The notes beneath the pieces are model-generated. The model had not been told where the DNA came from. It searched no databases and saw nothing but the letters and a program-made list of their open reading frames with translations. Of a stretch of 64,000 nt of DNA, positions 43,623 to 54,019 are shown piece by piece (positions within the stretch are counted from its first letter, which is position 1; the number at the start of each line of letters is the position of its first letter). Origin of the DNA: an uncultured Myxococcales bacterium (GTDB lineage Bacteria > Myxococcota_A > UBA9042 > DTJE01); NCBI GenBank assembly GCA_903936705.1, contig CAIZWN010000045.1, positions 1-64,000 of the forward strand. The letters run 5' to 3'. Made by a program: the position numbers and the translations under genes.

Positions 43623-45062
43623 CTATATCACGAACAGATCGACGAATTCGCTGACGGGCATGGCTTGCAGCCTGACCGGGCCCAAACAGACGTTCAGGAT
43701 TGCCTGTCGCTGCGCGGGTGGAAAGCGACGTGCAAGGTTGACCTTGAACTTTTCCACCAGCAGGGGCATGCCCTCGGTGCGCCGGCGACTGTGGCCGATA
43801 GGGTACTCGCAGACTACCTCTTCAAGCTTCTGGCCGTCCTCGAATTCGACGGTCAGGGCGTTGGCGATCGATCGCTTGCCGGGGTCGTGGTAGTCCTGCG
43901 TGAAACCTTTGTCCTCGACGCAGGTGATCCGCTGGCGTAGAGCGTCGATGCGAGGGTCGGCGGCAATACCGTCTTCATAGTCTGCGGCGGTCAGTCGCCC
44001 GAATATGATCGGGATGGCAACCATGTACTGGATGCAGTGGTCGCGGTCGGCCGGGTTGTCCAACGGTCCCTGCTTGTCGATGATGCGCATGCAAGCCTCG
44101 TGCGTGCGTATTGTTATCTTCTTGATTTCCTGGGGTTTGCGGCCCAACAGCTGCATCATGGCGTGGATTTGAACCGCACACTCGGCCGCAGTCTGGGCGT
44201 GGAATTCGGCCGGGAACGAGACCTTGAACAGGACGTTTTCCATCACGTACGATCCGAACGGGCGCTGGAAGGTGAACTCCTTGCCCCCGAATGACACGTC
44301 ATAGAAACCCCACGTTTTTGCCGTCAGCACCGATGGATAGCCCATTTCGCCCGTCCTCGAAATCAACGCCAGCCTAACCGCACGGCTGGTGGCGTCACCC
44401 GCGGCCCAGCTCTTGCGCGAACCGGCGTTCGGCGCGTGGCGGTAGGTGCGCAGCGACTGCCCATCGACGAAGGCTTGCGACACAGCGTTCACCACCTGGT
44501 CGTACGTGCAGCCAATCAGGTGCGCCACCACCGCGGTCGAGGCGACCTTGACCAGCAGCACGTGGTCCAGGCCCACGCGGTTGAAGCTGTTTTCAAGCGC
44601 AAGAACCCCTTGTATCTCGTGCGCCTTGATCATGCCTTCCAGGACATCGCGCATCAGCAGTGGGGAACCGGCGCTGCGCGACATCCAGTCGGCCGCGGCC
44701 AGAATACCGCCCAGGTTGTCGGAAGGGTGGCCCCACTCGGCCGCCAGGAATGTGTCGTTGAAGTCCAGCCAGCGGATCATTGCTCCGATGTTGAACGCGG
44801 CCTGGACAGGGTCCAACTGGAACCCGGTGCCTGGGACTTTGGCGCCGTTCGGCACGACAGTTCCCGGTACGATCGGTCCCAGCAGGCGCGTGCAGGCCGG
44901 GTACTCCAGGGCCTCGAATCCGCAGCCCAGCGTGTCCATCAGGCAATGGCGCGCGGTGTCCATGGCCTCCAGGCTGCCTACTTTGTACCCGGTGGCGTAG
45001 TCGGCGATCCGGGTTATGACTTCGTCGAACCTGGGGCGGACGTTTGAAACGGGTATCGACAT
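43623..45062 (-). CDS. prpD: 2-Methylcitrate dehydratase
   Basis: A 479-residue MmgE/PrpD-fold enzyme converting 2-methylcitrate to 2-methyl-cis-aconitate. Typical segments are [64 protein letters not shown] and GHSRRR. It is the last gene of the prpB-prpC-prpD operon, 52 bp after prpC. No separate acnD/prpF is seen, so the PrpD route plus an aconitase would complete the cycle. Confidence 0.95.
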   Translation of the reverse strand: MSIPVSNVRPRFDEVITRIADYATGYKVGSLEAMDTARHCLMDTLGCGFEALEYPACTRLLGPIVPGTVVPNGAKVPGTGFQLDPVQAAFNIGAMIRWLDFNDTFLAAEWGHPSDNLGGILAAADWMSRSAGSPLLMRDVLEGMIKAHEIQGVLALENSFNRVGLDHVLLVKVASTAVVAHLIGCTYDQVVNAVSQAFVDGQSLRTYRHAPNAGSRKSWAAGDATSRAVRLALISRTGEMGYPSVLTAKTWGFYDVSFGGKEFTFQRPFGSYVMENVLFKVSFPAEFHAQTAAECAVQIHAMMQLLGRKPQEIKKITIRTHEACMRIIDKQGPLDNPADRDHCIQYMVAIPIIFGRLTAADYEDGIAADPRIDALRQRITCVEDKGFTQDYHDPGKRSIANALTVEFEDGQKLEEVVCEYPIGHSRRRTEGMPLLVEKFKVNLARRFPPAQRQAILNVCLGPVRLQAMPVSEFVDLFVI

Positions 45063-45114
45063 GACTTAAACCATCCTGGTGTCTAGTTCGTCAGAAAGCA
45101 TTGCGACATTGCAA

Positions 45115-46269
45115 CTATCTGTTCTTCAGCGAAACCCACTTCCGGTTCCCCGGGCCAGTATAGCTGGCGCTGGGGCGGATGATCTTGCCGTCGGCCCGCT
45201 GCTCCATGACGTGAGCCGACCAGCCACTGGTGCGCGCGATGACGAACAGCGGCGTGAACATCGCCGTCGGAACGCCCATCATGTGATAACTGGTTGCGCT
45301 GTACCAGTCCAGGTTGGGGAACATCTTCTTTTCGCGCCACATCACATTCTCGATGCGGGCCGAGACGTCGAAGTACCGCATGTCGCCCGCCTCTTCGGAC
45401 AGGCGCCGGGCAACTTCCTTGATCACCTGGTTGCGCGGATCGGCAACCGTGTACACCGGGTGACCGAAGCCGATGATCACCCGCTTCTCATCGACCTGCC
45501 TGACGATGTCTGCCTCGGCATCATCGACCGAGTCGTAGCGTCCGATGACGTCAAAGGCAAACTCGTTGGCGCCGCCATGCTTGGGGCCCTTCAACGCACC
45601 GATTGCTCCAGTGACCGCTGAGTACATGTCTGAACCGGTGCTTGCGATGACCCGGCCAGCGAAGGTGGATGCGTTGAACTCGTGCTCGGCGTAAAGGTTC
45701 AGCGATGTGTGCATCGCGCGTACCCACATCTCGCTGGGCTTGCGGCCGTGCAGCAGGCTTAGGAAATGTCCGCCGATCGAATCGTCTTCGGTCTCGATGT
45801 CTATTCGACGCCCCGAATGCGAATAGTGGTACCAGTACAGCAGCATGGAACCAAAGCTGGCCAAAAGGCGGTCGGCGATGCCCTGCGCCTCGGGGACCCG
45901 TTGGGTCGGATTTTCGGGCAGCACCGAACCCAGAGCCGAGCAGGCGGTGCGCATGACATCCATTGGAAGGGCGCTTGCCGGGATGCATTCCAGGATGCGC
46001 AACACGGCCGCGGGAATGCGGCGCAGGCCCCTCAATTTCGTCTTGTAGGCGGACAGTTCCGCGGCATTCGGCAACTTGCCGTGCACCAGCAGATACGCAA
46101 CCTCCTCGAACTCCGCCACGTCGGCGAACTCCAGGATGTCATAGCCGCGATAGTGCAGGTCGTTGCCCGTGCGCCCGACCGAACACAAGGCCGTGTTGCC
46201 GGCGGAAACGCCCGACAGCGCGACCGATTTCTTGGACCTAGGCGCCGCCGCGGGTTGAGAATAGCTCAT
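45115..46269 (-). CDS. prpC: 2-Methylcitrate synthase
   Basis: A 384-residue citrate synthase-fold enzyme condensing propionyl-CoA and oxaloacetate. The catalytic residues are visible in [25 protein letters not shown] (His), [13 protein letters not shown] (His) and the Asp in [14 protein letters not shown]. The N-terminus [26 protein letters not shown] is the PrpC signature. The start at MSYSQP avoids a 30-residue extension into prpB. It overlaps prpB by 32 bp. Confidence 0.95.
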   Translation of the reverse strand: MSYSQPAAAPRSKKSVALSGVSAGNTALCSVGRTGNDLHYRGYDILEFADVAEFEEVAYLLVHGKLPNAAELSAYKTKLRGLRRIPAAVLRILECIPASALPMDVMRTACSALGSVLPENPTQRVPEAQGIADRLLASFGSMLLYWYHYSHSGRRIDIETEDDSIGGHFLSLLHGRKPSEMWVRAMHTSLNLYAEHEFNASTFAGRVIASTGSDMYSAVTGAIGALKGPKHGGANEFAFDVIGRYDSVDDAEADIVRQVDEKRVIIGFGHPVYTVADPRNQVIKEVARRLSEEAGDMRYFDVSARIENVMWREKKMFPNLDWYSATSYHMMGVPTAMFTPLFVIARTSGWSAHVMEQRADGKIIRPSASYTGPGNRKWVSLKNR

Positions 46270-47128
46270 CAAGTTTTCTCTCGTATGCGTGGTAACCAAG
46301 GAACTCGTAGAGCTGTTCGCGCGTCTGCATCGATTCGACGACACCCTTCTGGGTGCCATCGCGGCGCAGCGTCTGGTAGACGTTCAGCGCGGCCTGGTTC
46401 ATGGCGCGAAACGGGGACAGCGGGTACAGCGCCAGCGCCACGTCGACCCCGCGCAGTTCCTCCAGGGTGAACAGGGGAGTCCTGCCGAACTCGGTGATGT
46501 TGGCCAGTATCGGTACCTTCAGTGTGTCGGCGAACTGGCGATACATCGAAAGTTCGGTGATTGCTTCCGGGAAGATCATGTCGGCCCCGGCTTCGACGTA
46601 GGCTTGTGCGCGTTCCAGTGCCTGCTGAAGTCCCTCGCCGGCCAGCGCGTCAGTGCGTGCCATGATGACGAAGTCGGGGTCGCTGCGGGCATCGACCGCG
46701 GCCTTGATCCGGTCGCACATCTCGTCCTTCGAGACCAGTTCCTTCCCTGGACGGTGGCCGCAGCGCTTGGCTGCAACCTGATCCTCGATGTGCATCGCGG
46801 CCGCGCCGGCCTTGATGACGGCCGCCGTGGTGCGTGCGACGTTGAACGCGCCCGGGCCAAAGCCTGTATCGACATCGACCAGCAGGGGTGTGTCGCAGAC
46901 GTCGGTGATTCGCCTGATGTCGACAAGCACGTCGTCAAGGCCCGATATGCCCAGGTCCGGCACGCCCAGCGATCCCGCGGCAACACCTCCGCCCGACAGA
47001 TAAATTGCGCGGTAGCCCGAGTGTCTGGCCATCAACGCGTGATAGGCGCAGATCGCGCCAACCACCTGCAAGGGCGATTCATCCGTCACCGCCTTGCGAA
47101 ACCTGGCTCCTGGCGAATCTTGGATCAT
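46238..47128 (-). CDS. prpB: 2-Methylisocitrate lyase
   Basis: A 296-residue member of the ICL/PEP mutase family, cleaving 2-methylisocitrate to pyruvate and succinate. The catalytic Cys is in KRCGHRPGK; other landmarks are [25 protein letters not shown] and IMARTDA. The start at MIQDSPG has AGGAGG 7 bp upstream. It is the first gene of the operon that detoxifies and uses propionyl-CoA; the promoter at 47196-47224 lies about 70 bp upstream. Confidence 0.95.
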   Translation of the reverse strand: MIQDSPGARFRKAVTDESPLQVVGAICAYHALMARHSGYRAIYLSGGGVAAGSLGVPDLGISGLDDVLVDIRRITDVCDTPLLVDVDTGFGPGAFNVARTTAAVIKAGAAAMHIEDQVAAKRCGHRPGKELVSKDEMCDRIKAAVDARSDPDFVIMARTDALAGEGLQQALERAQAYVEAGADMIFPEAITELSMYRQFADTLKVPILANITEFGRTPLFTLEELRGVDVALALYPLSPFRAMNQAALNVYQTLRRDGTQKGVVESMQTREQLYEFLGYHAYERKLDELFSTRGGA

Positions 47129-47195
47129 CAAGGTCCTCCTGGGCGATGGACCGCACCCCCAGCAACTTACTTCTACCAAAGCGGTCCGGATTTAG

Positions 47196-47224
47196 AGTAT
47201 CGCGGGCGCGCTCTCGGGAGTCAA
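47196..47224 (-). promoter_or_regulatory. sigma-70-type promoter for prpBCD
   Basis: On the minus strand TTGACT (47219-47224) and GATACT (47196-47201) are spaced exactly 17 bp. The implied transcript starts near 47189, leaving a leader of about 60 nt before prpB. No PrpR-type operator was recognised. Confidence 0.55.
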
Positions 47225-47299
47225 CGCGATGTTGGGAAAGCCGCGAGGAAAGGGGATGTCGGCCGGACGGTAGAGTTGCCTGAAAACGGCCAGCCGGCA

Positions 47300-47641
47300 T
47301 CAAGCCCCATTTTCGGGGAACGCGAATGCGAACCAGACTGCCAGGGCGATCAGGCCGAACGACACCAGGGTGTTCCAGCGCATGCGCTCGCCCAGGTACA
47401 GCCATGCGAAGCCTGCGAACACCGTCAGGCTGATGACTTCCTGGATCACCTTCAGTTGCGTCGCGCTGAACTGGCCATAGCCTATGCGGTTTGCCGGGAC
47501 TTGCAGGCAGTACTCGAAGAAGGCTATTCCCCAGGACGCAAGGATCGCGATCCACAGTGGCGACGTCTTGAACTTCAGGTGGCCGTACCACGCCGCCGTC
47601 ATGAACAGGTTCGAGGCTACCAGCAGCAGCACGGTCCACAT
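47300..47641 (-). CDS. DMT-superfamily small membrane protein (DUF486)
   Basis: A 113-residue integral membrane protein with four predicted helices. WYGHLKFK, WGIAFFEYCLQVPANRIGY and SATQLKVIQEVISLTVF are hallmark segments of the DUF486 family, related to drug/metabolite transporters. Substrate unknown. GGAGG precedes the ATG by 7 bp. Monocistronic; divergent from the molybdate transporter. Confidence 0.9.
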   Translation of the reverse strand: MWTVLLLVASNLFMTAAWYGHLKFKTSPLWIAILASWGIAFFEYCLQVPANRIGYGQFSATQLKVIQEVISLTVFAGFAWLYLGERMRWNTLVSFGLIALAVWFAFAFPENGA

Positions 47642-47804
47642 GGGCAGCCTCCGGGATGGTTAGGCCGGATTCTAGGCGAATGCTGGGGCAAGGGTGCAGA
47701 GAAGGACGGTCCCGACTTTCCTGCCGATCAGGATGTGCTGCCATGCCCGCAGCATTCGAACCCGGGTCCGGTGTAGAATCCGGGCGGCCATTACGAGACC
47801 CTTC

Positions 47805-48974
47805 ATGTTCGCATCGATCCGCGACACGTTGCGTCACGCCAGACTGAATCGCCACGAGATCGGCGGGTCCCTGGGCGACCTTGGGACGTTCCTGCCGCTG
47901 CTGGTTGGGATGGCCGCTACGAACGGGCTGGACTTTGCGGCGTCGCTGTTTTTTGCCGGTCTCTTCAATGTGTTGACCGGCCTGGCATTCACGATCCCGA
48001 TGGCGGTGCAGCCGATGAAGGCCATCGCGGCGGTGGCCCTGACCGAGGGCCTGACAGTGCCGCAGATCATGGCGGCCGGCATCACGGTCAGCGTCGTGCT
48101 GCTGGTGCTGGGGCTGACCGGGCTGATCGATTGGCTGAACCGCGCAGTGCCGCGCAGTGTTGTTCGGGGGCTGCAACTGGCGCTGGGGCTTTCGTTGCTG
48201 ATGAAGGGCCTGCGCATGGTCGAGGCCACGGGCGTCGTGGTGGCCTGGGACTCGTGGATAACTGCGGCTCTGGCCGCGCTGGTGGTACTGGGGCTGACAT
48301 TCTCGAGGCGTGTGCCGGCCGCCATGGTACTGTTCCTGGCGGGGCTGACGCTGGCGATAGTCACTCGTCCCGACGCCGCTGACAGCCTTCGTATCGGCCT
48401 CAGCTTCCCGTCGTGGTCGCCTCCGGTGTGGGATGACTTCGTTCAGTCGTTCCCGCGCGCCGCTCTGCCCCAGATCCCGCTGTCCACGTTGAACTCGGTC
48501 ATTGCCGTCTGCGCGCTTGCGACCGACCTTTTCCCGGATCGCCCCGTCAAACCGCGCCGTGTCGCGGTGTCGGTTGGCGTGATGAACATGGTGGCGTGCG
48601 TTTTTGGCGGGATGCCTATGTGCCATGGCGCGGGCGGGTTGGCGGGGCAGCACCGCTTTGGGGCGCGTACCAACGGGTCCATCCTGTTCCTGGGCGGGGT
48701 GAAGATGGCTGTTGCCGTCCTGCTGGGGGCGCCGTTGATGGTCCTTTGCCAGGCGTTCCCTGGCAGTATTTTGGGCGTTATGCTGGCGTTTTCAGGCATA
48801 GAACTGGCAATGGTGACCCGGGACCAGGTGCGCAAGACCGACGCCTTCGTGATGCTGCTGACGGCCGGGGCCTGCCTGGGTTTGACGAACATGGCCGCCG
48901 GCTTCGTGATCGGGTGGGTGCTGGCCCTGGTGCTGCGCCTGCCGGTCCTGGGCATCGAGCGCGCCAGGGACTGA
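47805..48974 (+). CDS. MOT1/SulP-like molybdate or sulfate transporter
   Basis: A 389-residue polytopic membrane protein with about ten helices. GSLGDLGTFLPLLVG near the N-terminus and the MPMCHGAGGLAGQHRFGART segment are diagnostic of the MOT1 molybdate transporter family (MFS_MOT1). The start at ATG 47805 is preceded by a TAGAAT that may be a -10 element. No molybdenum cofactor genes or Moco riboswitch were seen nearby, so the substrate (molybdate or sulfate) rests on family resemblance. Confidence 0.88.
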   Translation: MFASIRDTLRHARLNRHEIGGSLGDLGTFLPLLVGMAATNGLDFAASLFFAGLFNVLTGLAFTIPMAVQPMKAIAAVALTEGLTVPQIMAAGITVSVVLLVLGLTGLIDWLNRAVPRSVVRGLQLALGLSLLMKGLRMVEATGVVVAWDSWITAALAALVVLGLTFSRRVPAAMVLFLAGLTLAIVTRPDAADSLRIGLSFPSWSPPVWDDFVQSFPRAALPQIPLSTLNSVIAVCALATDLFPDRPVKPRRVAVSVGVMNMVACVFGGMPMCHGAGGLAGQHRFGARTNGSILFLGGVKMAVAVLLGAPLMVLCQAFPGSILGVMLAFSGIELAMVTRDQVRKTDAFVMLLTAGACLGLTNMAAGFVIGWVLALVLRLPVLGIERARD

Positions 48975-49069
48975 GCGTGAAACCCGACGCCTTGTTGTCC
49001 CGTGCCCGGTTCGATTGCCAGATGGATTGTCGTTGGCGTACCACTTCGGCTTTGCATTCGGTCGATTGC

Positions 49070-49098
49070 TTGCGAATGCGGCCCCTTATCGGGACAAT
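49070..49098 (+). promoter_or_regulatory. Candidate promoter of Cys-rich lipoprotein gene
   Basis: TTGCGA and GACAAT with a 17 bp spacer, 28 bp upstream of the start codon, which leaves room for the AAGGAGG ribosome binding site. This implies a short leader and a stand-alone transcript. Confidence 0.4.
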
Positions 49099-49125
49099 CG
49101 GTATGTTGCAGCCAAGGAGGAGCGC

Positions 49126-50328
49126 ATGAAGTCGACGATATGCCTTGGTGTCCTTTTGGCTGCAGCCGCGTTCGCTTGCGGACCTGCCAAGACGTCGAAT
49201 GTCGGCCCGGATGCTTCTGACGTCATAAGCGATGTCGTTGTGACGGACGTCCTTGTTGATGTCCCCGATTTTTCCCACGTGCCGGATACCGGGGCCGACC
49301 TTAACGCGCCCGACGCCTGGGTTGACCCTCCTGGTTCCTGGGACCTGGGATCCCCGGACACCGGACATGTCGATCTTCCAGTTGACCATGCTGCCGATGT
49401 CTCAGCCGACGCTTCAGCCGACATTCCAGTCGACCTTCCCAACGACCCAGGCCTGCCGCCAGATGTCCACTGCTGGCCTGGGGACGTGGTTTTCCCGGAC
49501 TTCGAGCGCGGCTGCACGCAGGATGCCGAGTGCGGCCTGGCTTTCCACAGGTCCGATTGCTGCGGGTCAATCGTTGTGCGTGGCATCCGAGCGGACCGGT
49601 TGGGCGATTTCAAGGCGGCTGAGGACACATGCACTGCCCAGTGGCCAGCCTGTGGTTGCGCGGCTCGCATCTCTTCTGCAGATGACGGAAGTGTGTCGGG
49701 GGATCCTGGGGACTTCGAGGTGCGCTGCGAATCGGGCCAGTGCCTCAGTCGGGTGCTTGCAGGATGCGGCGACCTTCAGCGGCGTGTCGACGTGGCCCTT
49801 GCGGCCGTTGGCGCCTGTGGCGTCGGCAACGGATGTGTGGCGCGTGAGATAGGGCCGGTCTGCGGTTCCTTCAGTTGTCGACAGGTCGCTGTGGCTTCGA
49901 ACGCCTCAAACGAGGGTTTGGCTGCACTGGATGTTCTTGGTGGGGAGGGGATGACCCTGGGTTGCCAGGATTTCCATTGCGGCTGCGGCTATCTGGGCGT
50001 GCCGGCATGCGTAGAAGGGCAATGCAGCATGTTGTCGCCGGGCGACGATTGCGATGCCGTGAAGGCTCGTTTTGACGAAGTATTGGCCGATCCGGCAACG
50101 CTGGCTTGCGGGAAGGATGCCGATTGTGCGGGGACCACCATGGCTTTCGCGCCATTCTGCTCCAGCGAATGTGCCTGTGCCGTTGTCACCAACCAGGCTG
50201 CCACAAGAGGGATCCTGGCCATTTCGGCCCGGTGGCAGGATTTGGGGTGCCCGACCGAATTGTGTTCTTGCGCCAAGTGCGCCACGGTCCTGCGTTGTGT
50301 CGAGGGGCGGTGCAAGGGGCGGCTTTGA
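49126..50328 (+). CDS. Cys-rich secreted lipoprotein of unknown function
   Basis: A 400-residue exported protein. The signal peptide ends in lipobox FAC (Cys18). A long Asp/Val/Pro/Ala-rich linker (about 20-120, with repeated DVP/DLP/SAD units) precedes three Cys-rich blocks of similar design (about 122-210, 215-300, 305-400), each with patterns such as CTQDAEC, SDCCGS, CGCA, CESGQC and CVEGQC. The blocks look like internal duplications stabilised by disulfides. I do not recognise a catalytic motif. Deltaproteobacteria encode many proteins of this style. AAGGAGG lies 7 bp before the ATG. Confidence 0.8.
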   Translation: MKSTICLGVLLAAAAFACGPAKTSNVGPDASDVISDVVVTDVLVDVPDFSHVPDTGADLNAPDAWVDPPGSWDLGSPDTGHVDLPVDHAADVSADASADIPVDLPNDPGLPPDVHCWPGDVVFPDFERGCTQDAECGLAFHRSDCCGSIVVRGIRADRLGDFKAAEDTCTAQWPACGCAARISSADDGSVSGDPGDFEVRCESGQCLSRVLAGCGDLQRRVDVALAAVGACGVGNGCVAREIGPVCGSFSCRQVAVASNASNEGLAALDVLGGEGMTLGCQDFHCGCGYLGVPACVEGQCSMLSPGDDCDAVKARFDEVLADPATLACGKDADCAGTTMAFAPFCSSECACAVVTNQAATRGILAISARWQDLGCPTELCSCAKCATVLRCVEGRCKGRL

Positions 50329-50403
50329 TCCGGGGAGGCAAGCTTTTCCACGTCATTGGAAGTTGCTACTCTGTCTCCCAAGGGCGATTGCTGCGGGCTG
50401 GTG

Positions 50404-50652
50404 ATGCCATTTTTTGCTTACATCCTTCGATGTTCCGACGATACCCTATACACAGGCTACACCCGGGACGTCGACAAGCGCGTTGCAACTCATAACGCGG
50501 GCCTGGGCGCCGCTTACACGCGTGGGCGCAGGCCGGTCCGGCTGGTCCATGTGGAATCGTTTGATACCAGGTCCCAGGCAATGCGCCGCGAGTGCCAGTT
50601 GAAGAGGTTGTCGCGGGCCCAGAAAGTGGCGTTGATAACAGAAATCTGGTGA
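50404..50652 (+). CDS. GIY-YIG nuclease domain protein (UPF0213/URI type)
   Basis: An 82-residue single-domain protein: FFAYILRCSDDTLYTGYTRD contains the Y-I..LYTGYT version of the GIY-YIG core, followed by Arg (KRVATHN) and the catalytic Glu region (RRECQLKRLSRAQK). Small stand-alone members resemble YhbQ, with proposed DNA repair nuclease activity. The ATG at 50404 matches the family start; the longer frame is unsupported. The ribosome binding site is weak. Confidence 0.9.
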   Translation: MPFFAYILRCSDDTLYTGYTRDVDKRVATHNAGLGAAYTRGRRPVRLVHVESFDTRSQAMRRECQLKRLSRAQKVALITEIW

Positions 50653-51221
50653 GTCGTTCGAAATCACCAGATCAACCTTCGCGAAGATCGTTCGCTGCGA
50701 AAGCATATCGATATTGCTTGGCCTGAAGCCACAAGAAAGGCGTCCTGCGTTCCAGGCCCATGCTGGCCATCGTAATCTTTTTCGTTGTGGCGTTGACTCC
50801 ATAGATGACTGTCAGCAATCATGCCCTCGGTATTTCCGCTGCGCCTGGGTGGGAAGGACTGACAGTCGTGGAAGAGAATCTGAGACTATCGGCAGGAATG
50901 TTCCTTCATGCCCCGGGGCCCATGGCACCTGCGTTTTTCCACAGTCTGGGACCTGAGACGGTTCGTTTGAGGCCGGCAGTTGCATGGGCGTGGTGATGGT
51001 GGAAGTGCAGAGCGGTGTTACCTTGGGTTGGGACCAGGCCTGTCGAGAGCGGCGAAACTTGCGGCCTCGACGAGTTCACATTGGATGGATTGCTAGCAGG
51101 GCAGGGGCCAGATGGCGGGTCCTGCGACGACGGTGGCTGAAGGCTGCCTGTTGCAACTGGTTCAAGTGGGTAGGGGTTCGCGCCAGATCTGTCTTCCCGG
51201 CGCTGATGGGGGATCTGAATC
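50653..51221. other. Gene-free stretch upstream of the phosphoesterase
   Basis: A 569 bp stretch with no ORF that I can support. Short open frames in it show neither ribosome binding sites nor family sequence. It contains a GACTGTCAG/CTGACAGTC inverted pair (near 50803-50868) whose role is unknown. Any promoter for the downstream phosphoesterase should lie here, but I could not single one out. Confidence 0.4.
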
Positions 51222-54008
51222 ATGAAGCACTCATTCCTGATGATCTTTGGATTGATGACGATTGCTGCCTGCGCCAACACTGTCACGTCCGATCCCACGC
51301 TTGTGACGATTCCAGGTCGGTGCGGAGGGGATGTGACGACACATCAGTCGCGTGTCACGATCCACAATCTGGGTGTCACGTTGTCGCCGCTGGGTCGGCT
51401 GACGGAGGTTGGCAACTTTCCTACGGGCGGAGCGCTGACGCTGGACGGCAAGCAGTACTGGGCGGTTGACTCGGGGTTCGGCCTGAATGACGTGCAGATT
51501 GTCGATATGGCCTCGGGAGTGGTGATCCAGACGCTGCCACTACCTGGTGCATTCGGCGGGATGGTGTTTTCGCCTGACGGCCTGACGGCCTACGTCTCGG
51601 GCCAGCGTACCGGCAGCGGCAACGCGGTGGCGCCCGCGGGTATGGTGGGCACCGAGGGCGACGTCATCCACGTCTTTACGCGAAATATCGCGACGGGCCT
51701 CGCCACCGAGCAGGCGCCGCTGGTCCTGCCTGTCACGACGGGTGGAAGCGGCCGCACGAACGACCTGAAACCCAATCCCAATGGGCCGGCCTGGCCGGTC
51801 GGGCTGGCCGTAAGCCCCGATGGCAAGAAGCTTGTAGTGGCACTGAACATGGCCGACCGGGCTGTGGTCTTTGCGCTGCCAGCCGGAACCGGCACGGTCG
51901 TGACCGCCGGGAACTATCCCTTCGGTGCAGCGATCGAACGCACCGGCCGTTTCGCTTACGTCAGCAACGAACTCGACGGTACGTTGACGAAGATCGACCT
52001 GGGTGACAACAGCACGACGACGGTAAGCGGTCTGGGTGGCGCCATTGGCGACTACAATGCGCATCCGCAGAATCTGTTGGCCGACCCGCGCGCCGATCGG
52101 TTGTATGCCGTGGTCACGAATCGCGATGCGGTGGCCGTGATCGACACCACCGATGATTCCATCGTGCGGTTGATTTCGCTGGTCCGGCCCGAAGGTTTTG
52201 GTGCCGCTCCAGTGGCGCTGGCCCTGGCGCCCGACGGCGGCACTCTGTATGTGGCGAACGCGGGCGAAAACGCCATTGTCGGGATCGCGTTGACCGCCCG
52301 TCCCGGCGGGGCCGACGCTTTTACAATATTGGGCAAGTTGCCCACGGCGGACTATCCCCACGACGTGCAGGTCACGCCGGACGGGTGCACCCTGGTCTGG
52401 AGCGCCGCGCGGGGCCTGGGAACCTCGGGCAATCCCGATTACAAAGTCCACACGTTCGGCCCGCCCTCGCCGTATCCCAGCTACGTGCCGCAGTTGCTGA
52501 CCGGGCAGGTCGGCGTGGTGCCTGTTCCCACCGACGCCTATTTCGCCCTGGCACAGGCCACCGTGGACGCCGCAACGGTCCCCGGCGACGGCAGCGGCAC
52601 ACGGCCAGTCGTGCCGGCAAGTACGCCAGTGGTGGGGGCGAACGGCGGGCCGTCGGATCAGATAAAGCACGTCTTCTACATCGTTCGGGAGAATCGTTCG
52701 TACGACCAGATCTTCGGCAGCGACCCGCGGGGCGACGGTGATCCTTCCTTGCAGTTGTTCGACGACAACGGCGCGCCCGCCCCGGTCGGCGGCATCACTC
52801 CCAACGCGCACGCTCTGTCGCGGGAATTCCTGTTACTGGACCGTTTCTTCAGCAACAGCGAGATTTCGGTTGATGGGCACGTCATCACCAGTGGCGCCTA
52901 TGCCACGGACTACACTGTCAAGGGATCTCCCCAGAACTACTCCCAGCGCGGCAGGCCCTTCGACTTCGGCATCTTTCCGGTGAGCTTCCCGCCCAAGGGC
53001 TTCCTGTTCGACGAGGCCTTGCGGCAGAATCCGCCGATTACCTTCAGCAATTACGGCGAAATTTCTGCTGGTGTGTACGTTGGCGGACAGGACCGCTTGG
53101 AAATCCAGCCCGTGGTACAGGCCAATACCGACTCGAGCTATCCGATCATCCTGCAGGTCGGCTGCACCTCGGTCGCTGCTGGCGCTCCCAACACCCCAGA
53201 CTGCTTCTTCGACTCCGGCCTGGGGGCCGCGCCGCCGAATGCGCCGTCGCGGGTAGATATCTTCCAGAAGCGGTTCGCCCAGCAACTGGCCGACGGGCAG
53301 GTGCCACAGTTCAACTACATCGTGCTGCCCAGCGACCACACCACTGGCGTGCCAGCCAGCGGACGCGACCCGCTGGCGATGATCGCGGACAATGATTTGG
53401 GCCTGGGGCAGATGGTGCAGTTGATTTCGCACTCCGATGTCTGGCCGGAAAGCGTGATTTTCGTCATAGAGGACGACAGCCAGGACGGTGCCGACCACGT
53501 CGATGCGCATCGTGCGCCGGCCCTGGTCATCGGCCCGTGGGTGAAGCGCGGCGGCGGCGTGATCCACACGCACTACAACCAGTACTCGGTCATCCGGACG
53601 ATGGAACTGATCCTGGGAATGGATCCGCTGTCGATCCACGACGCCAATGCAGTGCCGATGTTCGACGTGTTTACGATGACGGCGGACAACACGCCGTACA
53701 CGGCCATCCAGCCGACCCAGGACATCAAGGCGATGTGTCCCTGCGGCGTTTCCTCGGCCAGCAGTGCGCTGTCGGCCGCGCTGCCCTGGAATATCACCGA
53801 CGCTGTGCCTCAGCAAATCAGCGATCGCCTGCTGTGGCAGCGGGTGTTCGGGGCGAACGTGCCGCCTCCCATGCCGGGACCGAACGCGTCACGAGCCGAG
53901 CACGAGCGCGCGGTTCGCGCCATGGAAATCTTCCATAAGTACGCGGATCGCCCGGCGGTCGCGCGGCGCGAACTGCTGGCATATCTGGGCGGCGGCGACG
54001 CTGATTGA
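51222..54008 (+). CDS. Secreted beta-propeller plus alkaline phosphatase-family phosphoesterase
   Basis: A 928-residue exported protein with a lipoprotein-type signal peptide (AAC, Cys17). Residues about 40-400 form a YncE/YVTN-type propeller, with recurring units such as PVGLAVSPDGKKLVVAL and ALALAPDGGTLYVANAGEN. Residues 480-890 are a phosphoesterase (phospholipase C/acid phosphatase superfamily) with HVFYIVRENRSYDQIFG, DRFFSNSEISVDGH, LPSDHTTG and VIEDDSQDGADHVDAHR, which supply the metal-binding Asp/His residues. This two-domain layout is a known family; the substrate may be a phospholipid or phosphomonoester. The start at 51222 has GGGGG upstream. Confidence 0.9.
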   Translation: MKHSFLMIFGLMTIAACANTVTSDPTLVTIPGRCGGDVTTHQSRVTIHNLGVTLSPLGRLTEVGNFPTGGALTLDGKQYWAVDSGFGLNDVQIVDMASGVVIQTLPLPGAFGGMVFSPDGLTAYVSGQRTGSGNAVAPAGMVGTEGDVIHVFTRNIATGLATEQAPLVLPVTTGGSGRTNDLKPNPNGPAWPVGLAVSPDGKKLVVALNMADRAVVFALPAGTGTVVTAGNYPFGAAIERTGRFAYVSNELDGTLTKIDLGDNSTTTVSGLGGAIGDYNAHPQNLLADPRADRLYAVVTNRDAVAVIDTTDDSIVRLISLVRPEGFGAAPVALALAPDGGTLYVANAGENAIVGIALTARPGGADAFTILGKLPTADYPHDVQVTPDGCTLVWSAARGLGTSGNPDYKVHTFGPPSPYPSYVPQLLTGQVGVVPVPTDAYFALAQATVDAATVPGDGSGTRPVVPASTPVVGANGGPSDQIKHVFYIVRENRSYDQIFGSDPRGDGDPSLQLFDDNGAPAPVGGITPNAHALSREFLLLDRFFSNSEISVDGHVITSGAYATDYTVKGSPQNYSQRGRPFDFGIFPVSFPPKGFLFDEALRQNPPITFSNYGEISAGVYVGGQDRLEIQPVVQANTDSSYPIILQVGCTSVAAGAPNTPDCFFDSGLGAAPPNAPSRVDIFQKRFAQQLADGQVPQFNYIVLPSDHTTGVPASGRDPLAMIADNDLGLGQMVQLISHSDVWPESVIFVIEDDSQDGADHVDAHRAPALVIGPWVKRGGGVIHTHYNQYSVIRTMELILGMDPLSIHDANAVPMFDVFTMTADNTPYTAIQPTQDIKAMCPCGVSSASSALSAALPWNITDAVPQQISDRLLWQRVFGANVPPPMPGPNASRAEHERAVRAMEIFHKYADRPAVARRELLAYLGGGDAD

Positions 54009-54019
54009 CGTTCCTGTCG

